Below are positions 23,307 to 35,149 of a stretch of DNA of 64,000 nt, in pieces; positions within the stretch are counted from its first letter, which is position 1, and every line of letters begins with the position of its first letter. The stretch lies in assembly GCA_034509735.1 (NCBI GenBank), contig JACGWO010000006.1:5967001-6031000 (forward strand), written 5' to 3'. The notes beneath the pieces are model-generated. The model did no database searches. It had not been told where the DNA came from and saw only the letters and a program-made list of their open reading frames with translations. The stretch comes from Sesamum alatum (Eukaryota > Streptophyta > Magnoliopsida > Lamiales > Pedaliaceae). The position numbers and the translations under genes are program-made.

Positions 23307-23805
23307 TGATCCGGGTCACCCAACTCGATCGCGTACGTTCACCTAGATCAAGTAACCTTGACTCGGTCTCGCAAGCTCCCAGACGAGTACCCTGAGAGGA
23401 AACAAGCACGTGAGACTAGCCGGGAGGGTCCCCGGCGTAGACACTCCGATGCTTAGGTCAGTCGCTGGTCGAGATGAATAATGGCGAACTGATAGTAATA
23501 TCCTGGTCGAATGTAATCAACAGTAACTTGCCTTAAATATGGCGTAGGCGCAGTATATATATAATACCAAATGTCCGTACCTGTACGGTCCACGTGGCTT
23601 CATGTGCTTCGTCCGATATACCTCAGCATCGAAGGTCTTCATTTGGACACCTGGCCTATAATATGGGCCGGGTCGCTAAACCGGGTCAGGTCGCCGAATC
23701 CGGCCCGCTAAGCTTATGTGCGAACCCGCATCAATATTCATGATTTTGGGGCCCTCTCGAGGGCATTTCAGTCTTTTACTACTTCATGAGGTTGTATCCC
23801 CATCA
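23307..23805 (-). repeat. Right LTR (5' LTR relative to gag), minus orientation
   Basis: Read on the minus strand it runs TGATGGGG... to ...GACCCGGATCA, with the TG..CA ends of an LTR, and is followed by the primer-binding site. It is complete (499 bp), while the left copy is slightly 3'-truncated. It would drive transcription through gag. Confidence 0.85.
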
Positions 23806-23810
23806 AAACC
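23806..23810. repeat. Right target-site duplication AAACC
   Basis: This directly follows the right terminus CCCCATCA and matches 21182-21186. It fits a former unoccupied site of the form ..ttctatcAAACCtaattc.. Confidence 0.8.
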
Positions 23811-24047
23811 TAATTCAAACAAAAAATTTCTCAAATTCAAATATAAGACCTCCCATACAGGATCGGCTGCAATGTCTTGACAGATCCAGATAGCAAATCA
23901 GCTGACCTACCATCTCTAGTAACCTGCACTCTGCCAATCATGTTCACCTCTATCACTTGTTCACACAAACACCTTTTTTTCTTTTTTTCCCTTCTTTTAA
24001 CTGAGCAGAAACCTAGTACGATTAAAATGAACATATATTCTACATAA

Positions 24048-24470
24048 AGTAAATTACATCTACCTCCCCCAGATTTGACATAATTACAAATACTCTCTCA
24101 TTGTTTAAAAAATTACAAATACCCCCTTAAAATTTATAATTGTCTAACAAATAACCCATTTTCATCAATTTTTATGGATAAACTGACCAAAATGCCCTTA
24201 TTCACTAAATTATTTTTATTTAATTTTTTAAAAAAAATTAAACTATAATGTGCAGGAAGATATTTCTTAAATTTTTTTCACAAAAGAGCAATAATACAAT
24301 TTTTCCTTGGTCAATTTTTCTACAATTTTAATAAAAAATTCAAGGGCAAAATGATCAATTTCAGGTCTTTGATTAAAAATTATAAACCTCAAAGGAGTAT
24401 TTATAATTTTTCAAATAACAAAAAGATATTTGTAATTATGCCAAACCCCAGGGGAGATAATTTACCCTAA
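24048..24470. mobile_element. Foldback element, family A
   Basis: The left end 'gtaaattacatctacctccc..tgacataattacaaatac' faces the right end 'atatttgtaattatgccaaa..gggagataatttaccc'. The interior carries 'aaaatgccctta' and 'aacaaataaccca'. It lies immediately beyond the TPR2 3' end, so the TPR2 terminator may border on it. Confidence 0.65.
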
Positions 24471-24911
24471 AGATAATTATGGCACTTCTTAGATAAAGTC
24501 CCACTTCATCACATGCTTCTTGAAAATGGCTTCTCCGCGACGCATAAAAGCAGCGGCTATAAATAGAAATACAATCTGGAAATAGCAGCACCTTTGTAAG
24601 TGCTTAAAAACAGTCCCTTGACAAAAAAATAGTAATTTTCCGAACAACGAGGTTGCTACTTTTACATCGTAAAGAATAATGATTATGGTAACGATGATTT
24701 TGCTGAACGGTGGAGATGAAAAGTTTACATAAATTAATATCAGAATGTCGAAAGATACACATGGTAAAGAACAGACATTGCACACAACATGAATCTTTCT
24801 AGCCGTGTCAATTCTCGATTTGACGAGAAACACAAGCGCCACTGAATACCTACAATCTACACTGATAAAATACACATGACAACTGTAGACGATAGAGACG
24901 CATAATAAAAT
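24471..24911 (-). other. TPR2 3' UTR region
   Basis: About 440 bases follow the TPR2 stop codon on the minus strand before the family A element begins. No other coding signal is present. The polyadenylation site is not clear from the sequence. Confidence 0.5.
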
Positions 24912-27900
24912 TCATCTTTGGACCTGATCGGGCGCATGGTTGCTTGCCGTGGATGACGAACCAGGCCTGCCGTTTAATAGTCCGTTGTCAGCAGGAGGAG
25001 ATACTCCCCACTTGTTTTCGGATTCCGTGGGTTCTATCACTTTAACGGACCCATCTGTTAACCCAACGGCAAATTGGTTGGGCTCCTGAGGGTGTGCTGC
25101 CACAACCACCGGGTACACGGCTTGGCTTCTGGGGCATAAAATGAACATGATCAACAATATAATCCACTCTACTCAAGTAGTCGCAAAAGGATGTTCATAC
25201 TATTAGATCATTGAAAACGATTACAGTTGCACAGCACAACATATGAAAATGGAAAGTATAGAAAACTTCAAGCCATGATGTGAACAAAACTTGAGAAAGT
25301 CGAAGGCAAAATGCATCAAGTCTATTGGGACAGAAGTTTTCAAGGTAGACATGACACCGAGATACGTGTTTGGTCATTCATGCTCCTACACATGACGGAA
25401 AAGACATCTGGAAATTTCTGACAATGCAAGGTATAATAGAAGAACGAAACCAAGAAAATGACAAACTTCGAAGCAGCAGCAATGTTCTCACCCGTTTAAT
25501 ACTGCTTGGGACAAATACGCAGATGGGGCGACACGGCATCTTAATTTTAGGGTATCAGCATCGAAGATTCCAATGTTACCATCACAAAAGGAAGCAAAAA
25601 CAAGCTGACTGTTGCAGGAGTATGCTGCACATGATATTGGCGCGGAAAGGGCGTCTTGTGGTACCCACTACAACAGAAAGAATCCGTCAGATGCAGATAC
25701 AAAATTTAGTATTGAAAGACAAATAGGCTTGGCATGTGATTTACCTGGCGAATGCGTTCCATCTTGGAGGCATCATAGATTGCTAACTGTGTCTCATGGG
25801 CTACAAGCAAGCGAAGTTGGTCTGAATGGAACTGCACTCGAGTGTCACCACTAGGTGCTTTACCCGCGGGCAGTTGTATCGGGACCGACTTTCTCTTTTC
25901 CCATGTATCAATGCTCCAGATGCAAAGCTGGAAAAATATATACATATATATCAAGCAAGAGCTTAACCAATCCAATTGGAGTATGGATAAGAAATAATTT
26001 AAGAAAGTGGAAAAACAGTCACCAGGTAGATATTTTGATGTTTGACTTTTTCATTTACTTTTATCTTTATTTTTTCATGCACCAATAAGTGCAAATAAGT
26101 GCAAAATACAAAGAGAAAGCTTACTTGGGCATCAGCCCCAGATGAAACCAATATGTTGAGGTTGTTGGAAAACGCTAATCCAGTAATGCGCTTCTGGTGG
26201 CCTTTCAGTTTGGATTTCACCTATTAAGTTCACATCCAATTTAGTTAGTTCTAGTAATTTAAGCAATAAACTTGTCCATATGAACACCACAAAACAGACT
26301 AAGTTCAAACCATTATTGGAAAGGATGGAATATTTACCTCATCAACCCTAACATTGTAGATATGGATTGTTGAATCCTCCATTCCAATTGCTATTATGTT
26401 GTTATCTTGTGGGTGGAATGCCAAGAAAGTGGAAGCAGGTGGTGGTGGCATAAATGTTGTCATAACCTGTTAAGGAATATTAAATTTTTAACACCCGACT
26501 TCTGAAGATTCAATCGAGTTTCAAACAAAGTGGCCAACAAAATACGTTAACTTACCTTAAATGTCATCATATTGAACAATGAAACCTTTCCACCAGCAGC
26601 CGACATTACATAAGAGTCATTCTTTGATAGAGCAATGCATGGAACCGCTTCCTCAAGGTTGACACCTGAGATGTCATTAGTCATAAGAAGACCACTGTTT
26701 GGTTGCCAATGATGCGGAATAACACTGGCAGTGGCCTTTAAAGAACAACATATTTCAGACATCAATCCACAATGTAATCATAGGAACATGAAGGAAACAA
26801 CAGGAACAGCCATGAAACATATAAAAACAATAATATCAACTTTTTTTACCTTTCCAGTAGGATTTTGCTCATTGCGGATCCACTTCCACAGTTTCTGGAT
26901 ACCATTTGATCCAAGGGCCAATATGCCAACACCAGAATTTGTATAAAGAAGCCGAGCAACCTAGACATAAATCAGCTAAAGCATCACATACTGCAAGATT
27001 ATGCAGAAACAAAATTCAGTCAGTGTACTGCCATACCTTGTTAGTGGCATCAGCGCTATCAGGCATGGTTACCATGCGGCACTGGATGGGGTCTACAATT
27101 TCAGTTAACTGCCAGGGTTTCATCTTATCATTAACATCATCCAAAGCTCTTGGCTTTTCAATGCTTCTAGCCATGGGATCTACACCATTCTGAAACAAAA
27201 AGCAAAAAATTGAAATTCTGAATCAGAAAGTAAAAGATATAAGCTGCAATGAAGTAGGTAACCTACTTTTGAGAGAGAAGAACGAGAAAACAAAGTGATT
27301 TTATTCTGCATTATTCAGTACTCAAGTTATAGAGGGATAAAAACCCTGATGAAGTGTCTGCAGATAACCAACAAACGGAAAGTGCTTTTCCTTATGTGGA
27401 TCCTATTTCAATGGGAACTTGAGGAATACCCCACATATTCACGTAAAAACAGAGAGCGCACTTATTTCTGTCCTTCGTTGAATTTTATTCATAAAAGATA
27501 ATTTGATGAGCCAATGTTTTCCCCGAGTTCCAGAATATGGTTAACCAACATTTAACTTATTGATCACAATCCGTTGGATCGGATTGTGCTATTTTTTCTT
27601 CTGCAGTACCTCAACATGACATGAGCGTAATAGTGGGTCAAGAGTTGATAGCACCTTTGGCCATTGAAATGGAAGAAAATCACTAGTCTTGACAGCTTTA
27701 TCAAGCAGCTATCAATAGATCAAAATCTAAGACAAATCTACAATAACATAAAAAAAGATGGAAGTTTGACATACAAGGATGGGGATGGCCTGACAGGAGA
27801 GCTTCTTTCGACTTTACAACTTACAGGAGCAACATTTGCAACTGAAGATCCAGACACCTGTTCAATACAATTGAAAAATCTGTAATCTAATGTGATGGTC

Positions 27901-30900
27901 ATTCACCTAAAGATCAGGAAGACCATGGAAAGGAAAGACACCTTAATTGCTCCTCCTTCCAGTGGTGATCTTAATGCTTCAAAAGGTTGTGTTTCAACTG
28001 TTCTTAAGGATCTCATGCCAGTGGCATTTGCTAATATCTTAATTCCATTGTCAGCCGTAGTGACAGCAAGCAGATTCCCTTCTTTATTAAATCTCAAGCG
28101 TGGAAGACTCTGCATCAATATTTATTTCAACATTAACCTCCAGATCAGTAACCGATGATGGGCACATTAAACAATCTGCTCATAATTTCTGTCTGCAGAT
28201 GACGAATAACATATTACAACTCACCGGTAGACCACCCTCTGCATCTGTAGTCGCAAGTATGTTGATATTATCCATGTCCCAAAACTTTATTTGGCTATCT
28301 TCACCTACAGCCAGAAAATGATTTTGAGTAGTGTCAAACTGCACAACACCAGCTGACTTCTTTCTGAACCCAGTATAAGTTCTCTTTATTGCGCCTTCAC
28401 TTTCATTCCATTCCACCAGAAAAGAGTCTCCATCTTTGCCTGTTCCACAAGAGAACAACCTGAAAAGAAGAATGTCTCAATTGATGTACGGATACAAGGC
28501 GACAAGTTATAACTAAACAATCGGGAAACAAGGAAAATAATATGAATTCTAGCATAACCTGATAGAAAAAGATTAACCAAAAAAATAATATCTTTTACCT
28601 GCTTCCATCTGCACTATATAGCATAGTGGTACACCAGTGCCCAGGAGCATCATAGTCAACTCTTGATCCCATATTATCATAAAGCCAAGCTTTGATTTTC
28701 CCGTCAACAGCAGTAGAGAAAATAAACTGCAAGCATAAGAGCAGAAATAGTTTCACAATGACGAATGTTTTCTCACTAAGTGTTTTAGTATGATGAGAAA
28801 AGAACAATGCAGTGATACAGGTTAAGTATAAGAGAACAAACAATTCCATACTGAAGATGTCATTTCATTAACAAGTATTCATGGTATTGGAAAGTACATG
28901 GTAGTGATACAGGGAGTGAAGAAGTGTTTGTGATCCAGGATAAAGCACAAAACAAGCAGGCTGCATGCAGGAAAATGAGCAAAGTGGCAGCACATTTCAC
29001 AGGGAGAAGCTGATCACAATTGACAGTCACAGAAAATCTATTAGCATGTATACTTGATGATCATCTCATTCTAAAGAATATCTCTGGCATTCAACCATAT
29101 TTGCTCTAAGTTAAAGATTGCTCTAATGTGAGGTGGAGGTCTCGCTTGTGGAAATAGCTTCTTACACAAATAAATACTCCAATTATTGTCCTGAACCCAC
29201 TAGGACAAGTACTGTCAAATTACTTGAACTCAGAGAAAATTATCAGCTTCTCAGTAACACTTCATTCTATTGCAAAAACCTCTGCATTAAAGAACTGTGT
29301 AAGTTAGACTAAGAATCACCCTTAGATATTGGTTTAATTAACTTATTTTGAGATCAAACATGCTTATGCAATTTGCAGTGGTACCTGTATATTCTCTTTC
29401 TGATGAGGACATATTGAGTAAACGGGTGCTTCATGGCCTTCAAAATTGAATAGTTTTCTTCCATTTAGATCCCACACCTGTTTCAAATCTCTCCCTTAGT
29501 TGTTCTGTATCCATATTTGATCATATATTGCAGAAAAGAATATAAACTTTCTCCACCCACCTTTATCAACTTGTCATCCCCACAAGTTACAACACAAAGC
29601 TGCTTATTTGGATGAGCAAAAGCAATGTCATTCACTCCTCCTGCATGAGCATCGATCTGCAAAACAAAATGATAATTAGAACTCTTCGTTCAAACTTTCA
29701 CCTTGATGGCTAGAAGCACACCAATATATACCTCCAAGTGCTGTCGTAAATCATTTGGTCCCGCATATGCATACAAATGAATTAAATGCTTGGAAAATGC
29801 AGCTCCTGCAACACAAGAATGACTAGTTGATTATATTATGAAAATTAGAGGCATCTTTCTGAAATAGAGCATCGCAAGACAATTTTACCACAAAATGTCC
29901 CATCTGGGCTCCAGGTAACTCGGCTCACAGAAAATGGTGCATCCTTGGCAGCTGAAGCCTGTTGAAAAGCTCAGTGTGTAAGGCGAAGCGGAAACTATTG
30001 AAAAATGCAAAGCAACTGCTGATTACTTGTTGAATGTAGCAACTACTTATTTCATCTATCATGAATGCAGTCCTTTGACAAAAGCACCTAATTGAGATGA
30101 ATAATCATATAACTATCCAAACAAAACCAATAAACAAGCAACTCTAGAAGAGGACTCTAAACCTGGAAAGTTAATGTACAAGCTTGTATATCCCAAATCT
30201 TGAACGGCTTTGAACCCAACTTCTCTCTTATTCCAGCCTCCCAAAGTGTTATCTCGCCATTACTGCAGCCCACTGTTATCAAAACAAAAATAGAACAACA
30301 GGAACTAACAGTGTTAACAACAGTTTATCCGACTTATAGACGTCATAGGAACATGATTTAGCTTTAAATTATATTCCCAAAAATGCAGTACCAAGAAGTA
30401 ATGTATGGTGTGATGGATGAAAGTCCAAGCTTGTTACAGCAGATCCCTGGTGCAAAGTAAAAGCCACAGTTCTAGGCAAATCATCCAGGGACCACGATGC
30501 TTGTTGACGAACTGTAGGATATGTAACCTGAATGAAAAAGAGAGATTATTGTGTGATTAATGGGAAAATGGCTAATTTTGTCAAAGTGCTTGTGTTTCAG
30601 TTACAGAAACATTACTTCCTCAACTGACTGCGCAGGTCGCAAACGCTTCATCAATTGCTCATGATCAGCATTCTGATACTCAACCATACCCAGCGTTGCT
30701 GGAGGAGTGATTGGGCGCTTCAAAATTGAAACTGTTTATAAAGTCAAAAAATAACAGTAAATTGCATGAACACACCTCATTTTCAGATCATTTTGAAATT
30801 CACGTACCGGTTTAAGGAAAAAAATTTAAAGCAAAAAAACTCAACTTCCTTCTCTCTATTATCATCTTGACAGAATTCAGCTTCTTGAACACTAATATTT

Positions 30901-33900
30901 AACTAAGGTAAAAACTCTCACCTTGATTAGGTGGGACAGGTAATGACGATGCTGTAACAACAGCTGCTTGAACAGATGAAGATGCAGCATTGGCCATCCA
31001 ACCAGCTAAAGCATTAGCATTGGCAGCTGCAGCAGTAGGTGGGAAGGGCTGCCAGCAGTAAACAGAAATGGGAACAGACAATTTTAAGGAATTTTATGGT
31101 AGCCTTACTAGATGTTGACAATAAGAGCACAAGGATAGAATAAAACAATAGATAAGAAACGTCAATGAATGAAGTATTATTATACCCCATGTGCTCCAAG
31201 TGATGTGTAGGCAGCAGGCTTTGCAACTGCAGCTGTGGGAAGATTAACAGGAGTAGGTGCAAGAGCCCCATTTGGAGGAGTGCATGAATGGTCAGTGAAT
31301 AAGGTTTTAATGTCTGGGTTTGGCCTTGGATTCTTACACAATTGGTGTTGCCAATTCAGACTGCAAAGACAACAAAGGCAAATTTTGCATATGTGGTGCA
31401 AAACAAAGTAAACAACATAGCTAGTTTTAGCTATGTGAACAACGAATACAAAGAGACATGTAAAATCAGAGGGTACGAAATTTACAGAATATAGGTACAA
31501 AGTTAAATATATATCACAACATAAAACGGCATGCACATAGAATCAGAACTACAATACCTTTGATTAATAAGGGTTCTCAATCTAGATGACTTCAAAGTAG
31601 GAAAGACGAGCTTTTCACGGAAAAGAGGATTTGCTTCAATTAACTTTTTCAGCTCTATCAACATTATGCTACGAGCAGTCTTTGTGTCACCATATTTGGA
31701 AAGTTGCTCATTTTCCCTGTCAATGATGAACACAGATAAGATTTGACATATATAAAAGGTTTCCGTACGGATTGCAACTAAAAATGAAAATCCAATTAAA
31801 TGAACATATTTTTGTCAAAAAGATATAAAAAAAAAAAACATCAGATGTAGAGTTTCAGCCCAGAAGAGGGCTCTATTTCTTGACATCATATCACCAGATT
31901 CAGTGCTCAAGGATGCTCTTTTGTTACTCATCGTGGTTCAGGAGATCTTTTATTTCTATACTTGATATAATCAAGAGCAAATAGATTGAGAAACCAAAGC
32001 GATATGATGATGCATACTACAGCCACAAATGCACTTCCAGCGTCCATGTGAAAAAAGAGAGTTCTCCACGATAGATAAGGCAAGATTTTCCTATAAACTA
32101 TATACATGCTCTTCCTTCCTAATTTCACTTGCTGTGTCATTCAACTCATTCCTACATCACTAGAATGCATATTCAAATTGAAACAGCATTTCCTTGATAT
32201 TTTAACTATAACAAGCCAAAAAAGAAAATCAAATGCCTTCCAGCAATGCAGGAAAGTTCACATCTTGCTATAGAAACAAATGATCCAGTGTTTCCACATT
32301 GGTACGAGTTCATGCATGAATGCATTTACTACTAAGACAACATCGGAATATTAGGTTGCCAACAAAAGAGCAATCAGCACATTTCATCTTCCATCACCGC
32401 CAACAAGCAACTTGCCAAAAAGCAATAAACACTTGGACAATGCTTTTTTCACTTGATCTATGGTATATATACAAAATTTGTTGTCAAATTCTACATAGGA
32501 AAGTCTACCATTGTGTAGGGCACTTATCTATATTCAATAAAGTACCAACTCTAACTTTTCCCATCAATCGTAAAAGAGTTACCGGATTGACCAAACTCCT
32601 CCTAGCCACTCGAGCATATCTATAAGGGTCGTGCACTGTGTCAGGTATATGCTCCTTGCTGATATAAAGAGACAAAAGTTTATCTCAGCGACAAGAAGCA
32701 ACCTAATCGAGATTGATGAAGTGAGACCTTCCACTTAAAATTTTGACATATAGATTTAGTGGGGCAAACCTACTTATCATTAAATATTTAGGAATCTCAA
32801 GTTTGTTTCAATTTTCCATCACTAAATGTTTTGGGGATCTCAAATTCTTTTCTCTTTTCCCTGACTATTTCTAAATATGCATAGAAAAGATTGATAATTG
32901 GATTGCAAAAGCTTCAGTTTTCTTATAGATACTTTAAGCCAAAACTCACTCCTAGTATATTTTCACAATTTAACATTACGCACAGAAAAAAATAGCCTAG
33001 AATCACATCCCAGAACGATGATGCTGGATGTGAGGTACATATCTTTTCACAAAACACGAAATAATTCTCTGAGGCAACAAAGGAACAACCATGCATTACA
33101 CTGGTGCAAGTTACACTGACGAAAAGAACACATTCTACCTGAAATTGCCAAGTGTTAATAGCTGAGTAATTTCTTTGTATAGATCTTCATTAAATGTTGA
33201 GAACACTTTCAGGTCATTGACCAGAATCTCAACTGCCTTTGCTTTGTCTTGCCTGATGATACGAATTAAAATTAGTAAGAAAACAGAGGAGAAAAAAAAA
33301 TACATTAAGAAATGCACTGAAAATTTTCAACAAAGTAAGTTTGCATATTACCGGTCAAGAGCTTCAAGATACTTCTGCTTTCTTATTTCAAAAAATATCT
33401 TCATAGAGTATCTATTGTCGTCAACTTTAGTAAATCCAGACAAGTACTTCTCAACTTCCTCCCACTCACCGGCGTGTACTTTCTCCTCAAAGTATTTCAT
33501 GTTAAAGAAAAAACCCGATTCTTGCTCAAGCCTACAAAACAAGAATTCATACAAGAGATTATTGAGGAACAATACTCTCGAGAAATCACTTAAGAGCAAT
33601 AGCATGCTCCCATTTAAATTCAAGCAAGGACATGCAACAGTCCTTCATTGTTAAAGAGAATTGACCAGGAGACGCCTTCCGAAAATGCCACTGAACTAGC
33701 TACTCAACTGCCTTTAACCTGCAGCAGGACTTCTAACTTCAGCTAGGATTTTATAGGGGTTCGCTTTTCCTTTATCTATATAGTAATACTTATACTTCAT
33801 CTATAGCTTTTCATTTAGTCTTCCCATGCCAATTAAACCTTTTAGAGATCCCGTAAAACCAGAAGAGCTTTAACAGATAAACCACACAGCAATCAGGAGT

Positions 33901-34335
33901 ACAAAACTCATGCTGAATTCTGGATAGCTTTCAACTTTAAACAACTAATCATAAATATCCAACGTTTTCCATGTTTTCTGCTCTTCCGATAATATTTATG
34001 ATTTAGTTGTGCTGTTCTAACTCAAAACACAACAAAATGAAATAATTAAAGGTCAATATTTTCCAATTATGCTCCCCATTAAAACCTCTCAATCACACAT
34101 CTCCAAACAAAACCACACGCACACCAAAACAGAAACAATTCAACAGATTCACACATAAGCACAATAACTCCAAAACAACTAAATTAACACACAGGATAAC
34201 AACCAACAAAAAAAAAATCACATAAACAGAGAGTAAAAGCTGTATGCATATATACTTGTGAACAGACTCCTTGAATTTCTCCTCCTCGAGGAACTGAAGA
34301 ATTAAGAAAACCAATTCTCTGCTCAGCGACGACAT
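24912..34335 (-). CDS. TPR2: TOPLESS-related co-repressor, TPR2 type
   Basis: This Groucho/TUP1-type nuclear co-repressor links EAR-motif repressors (such as Aux/IAA and JAZ-NINJA) to histone deacetylation. Exons 5' to 3' (minus): 34335-34256, 33531-33352, 33252-33139, 31716-31558, 31360-31186, 31048-30922, 30731-30616, 30527-30392, 30272-30163, 29958-29889, 29805-29732, 29656-29561, 29477-29385, 28726-28599, 28459-28225, 28109-27942, 27857-27771, 27189-27037, 26960-26850, 26735-26556, 26466-26338, 26220-26125, 25927-25745, 25667-25492, 25128-24912, giving 1130 codons. It has LisH (about 4-36), CTLH (about 34-92), the tetramer/EAR-groove region with Arg67, Lys71, Phe74 and Asn176 intact, a Pro/Ala linker, and WD40 repeats from about 340. 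TPR2-like marks are NANALAGWMAN and the end NGRPGSSS..DQVQR. The exon 17 donor is uncertain. Confidence 0.93.
31717..33138 (-). other. Long intron 3 of TPR2 (1422 nt)
   Basis: This intron lies between the exons ending ..LGNF and beginning ENEQLSKYGD. It has GT-AG ends and contains no recognisable gene or transposon. The small open frames in it have no family resemblance. Confidence 0.75.
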
Positions 34336-34511
34336 TTCCAACCTCAGATTTCACAGAATCCCCAGCCAAAATCAACAGATCGAAGCCCCCTCAAACAAAT
34401 CCCAACCCTCCACCGACGACCCTCCCCTCAACCTCCTCCTGATTTTTTTTCTAATTTTTCCTCCCTAGGGTTTCTCTAAAAACACAGGCTGCGATGAGAA
34501 AGAAAGAAAAG

Positions 34512-34569
34512 TAGAAAGAGAGAGAGAGAGAGAGACAAAGAGCGAACTTGCTATCTATATGTGTGTATC

Positions 34570-34600
<31 letters not shown>

Positions 34601-34602
34601 GA
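34512..34602 (-). repeat. GA/CT and TA microsatellites in TPR2 5' leader
   Basis: A GA run (34516-34534), a TA run (about 34570-34584) and a second GA run (34585-34602) read as CT-rich leader sequence on the gene's strand. GA/CT tracts near plant start sites are potential binding sites for BPC/GAGA-type factors. No start site is proven. Confidence 0.6.
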
Positions 34603-34689
34603 AGAAGAGAGAGAAAGTAGAATTAGAGGTGGTGGTGGGGAAAAAAAGACTTGGTCTCGCTATCTTCGATGCGTTTGGCAGGAGTCTAT

Positions 34690-34760
34690 CTTTTTCCACT
34701 GACCTATCACTGATAAGTTGTTAAACTTATCACCTCCCTCCTCACGTATCAAAGATAAGG
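34690..34760. repeat. Short hairpin near TPR2 promoter
   Basis: 'actgataagttg' and 'aaacttatcacc' form a small inverted repeat upstream of the TPR2 leader. Related 'gataagtt' sequence sits in the Harbinger-like element at 49640-49660, so this may be a transposon scrap. Confidence 0.3.
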
Positions 34761-35059
34761 GGTTTCACAGATCCCCTAGGTTATCATTGCGTGAGGTGGA
34801 GGGGAAAGGTGTGTGGGGTTGGCGGATTTGAAATGCGGAATTCAAATCTAGTTGAATATTCGGGTTGGGTTACAGGCGGTACTAATGTCGCTTTCCCTAT
34901 TTAATAACGTGAATCGCGATTTTATCGTCTGGGGATATCTCGTATTACTAGTAGCGACTTCGGCGGGAATTTGAACGTAGACATGTTTGCTGTCAGAAGG
35001 AAGTTCATTAAAGTAGGGGCAGTGACGCGCGCGCGTGCCCACGCGCTGTGACTTGAATA

Positions 35060-35065
35060 CACGTG
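35060..35065. promoter_or_regulatory. G-box CACGTG upstream of TPR2
   Basis: 'acacgtgggacc' contains CACGTG within an ABRE-like context (ACGTGG), about 725 bases upstream of the TPR2 ATG. It could bind bZIP or bHLH factors. A single hexamer is weak evidence for function. Confidence 0.3.
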
Positions 35066-35149
35066 GGACCCATCTTATGTGTGTAATAAATGAGGAGTTA
35101 TGTCTATTTGTGGTTTGGACACTTTGCAACAAATAAAACACACAAGAGG

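Larger units (their letters stand above)
21187..23805 (-). mobile_element. Gag-only LTR retroelement with inverted LTRs
   Basis: This 2619-bp unit has an LTR at each end, but the LTRs are in inverted orientation, so both outer termini are the U3-type end (TGATGGGG..CCCCATCA). It is bounded by a perfect AAACC duplication. Between the LTRs, on the minus strand, are a primer-binding site, a Ty3/gypsy-type gag frame, and nothing of protease, reverse transcriptase or integrase. It must have been moved in trans. Usual gag-only plant elements (TR-GAG type) have direct LTRs, so this layout is unusual. An alternative is a later rearrangement of a normal element, but that would not readily leave the duplication touching both U3 ends. 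Confidence 0.8.

Noticed and set aside
21187..23805. Interpretation of the inverted-repeat unit as a Mutator-type DNA transposon
   Set aside because: Long terminal inverted repeats fit, but Mutator elements make 9-bp duplications and lack LTR-type TG..CA ends, a primer-binding site and gag. The 5-bp duplication and gag favour a retroelement.
25370..25726. Plus-strand 118-codon frame near the TPR2 3' end
   Set aside because: It is antisense to TPR2 exon 24 and flanking introns, with no family resemblance.
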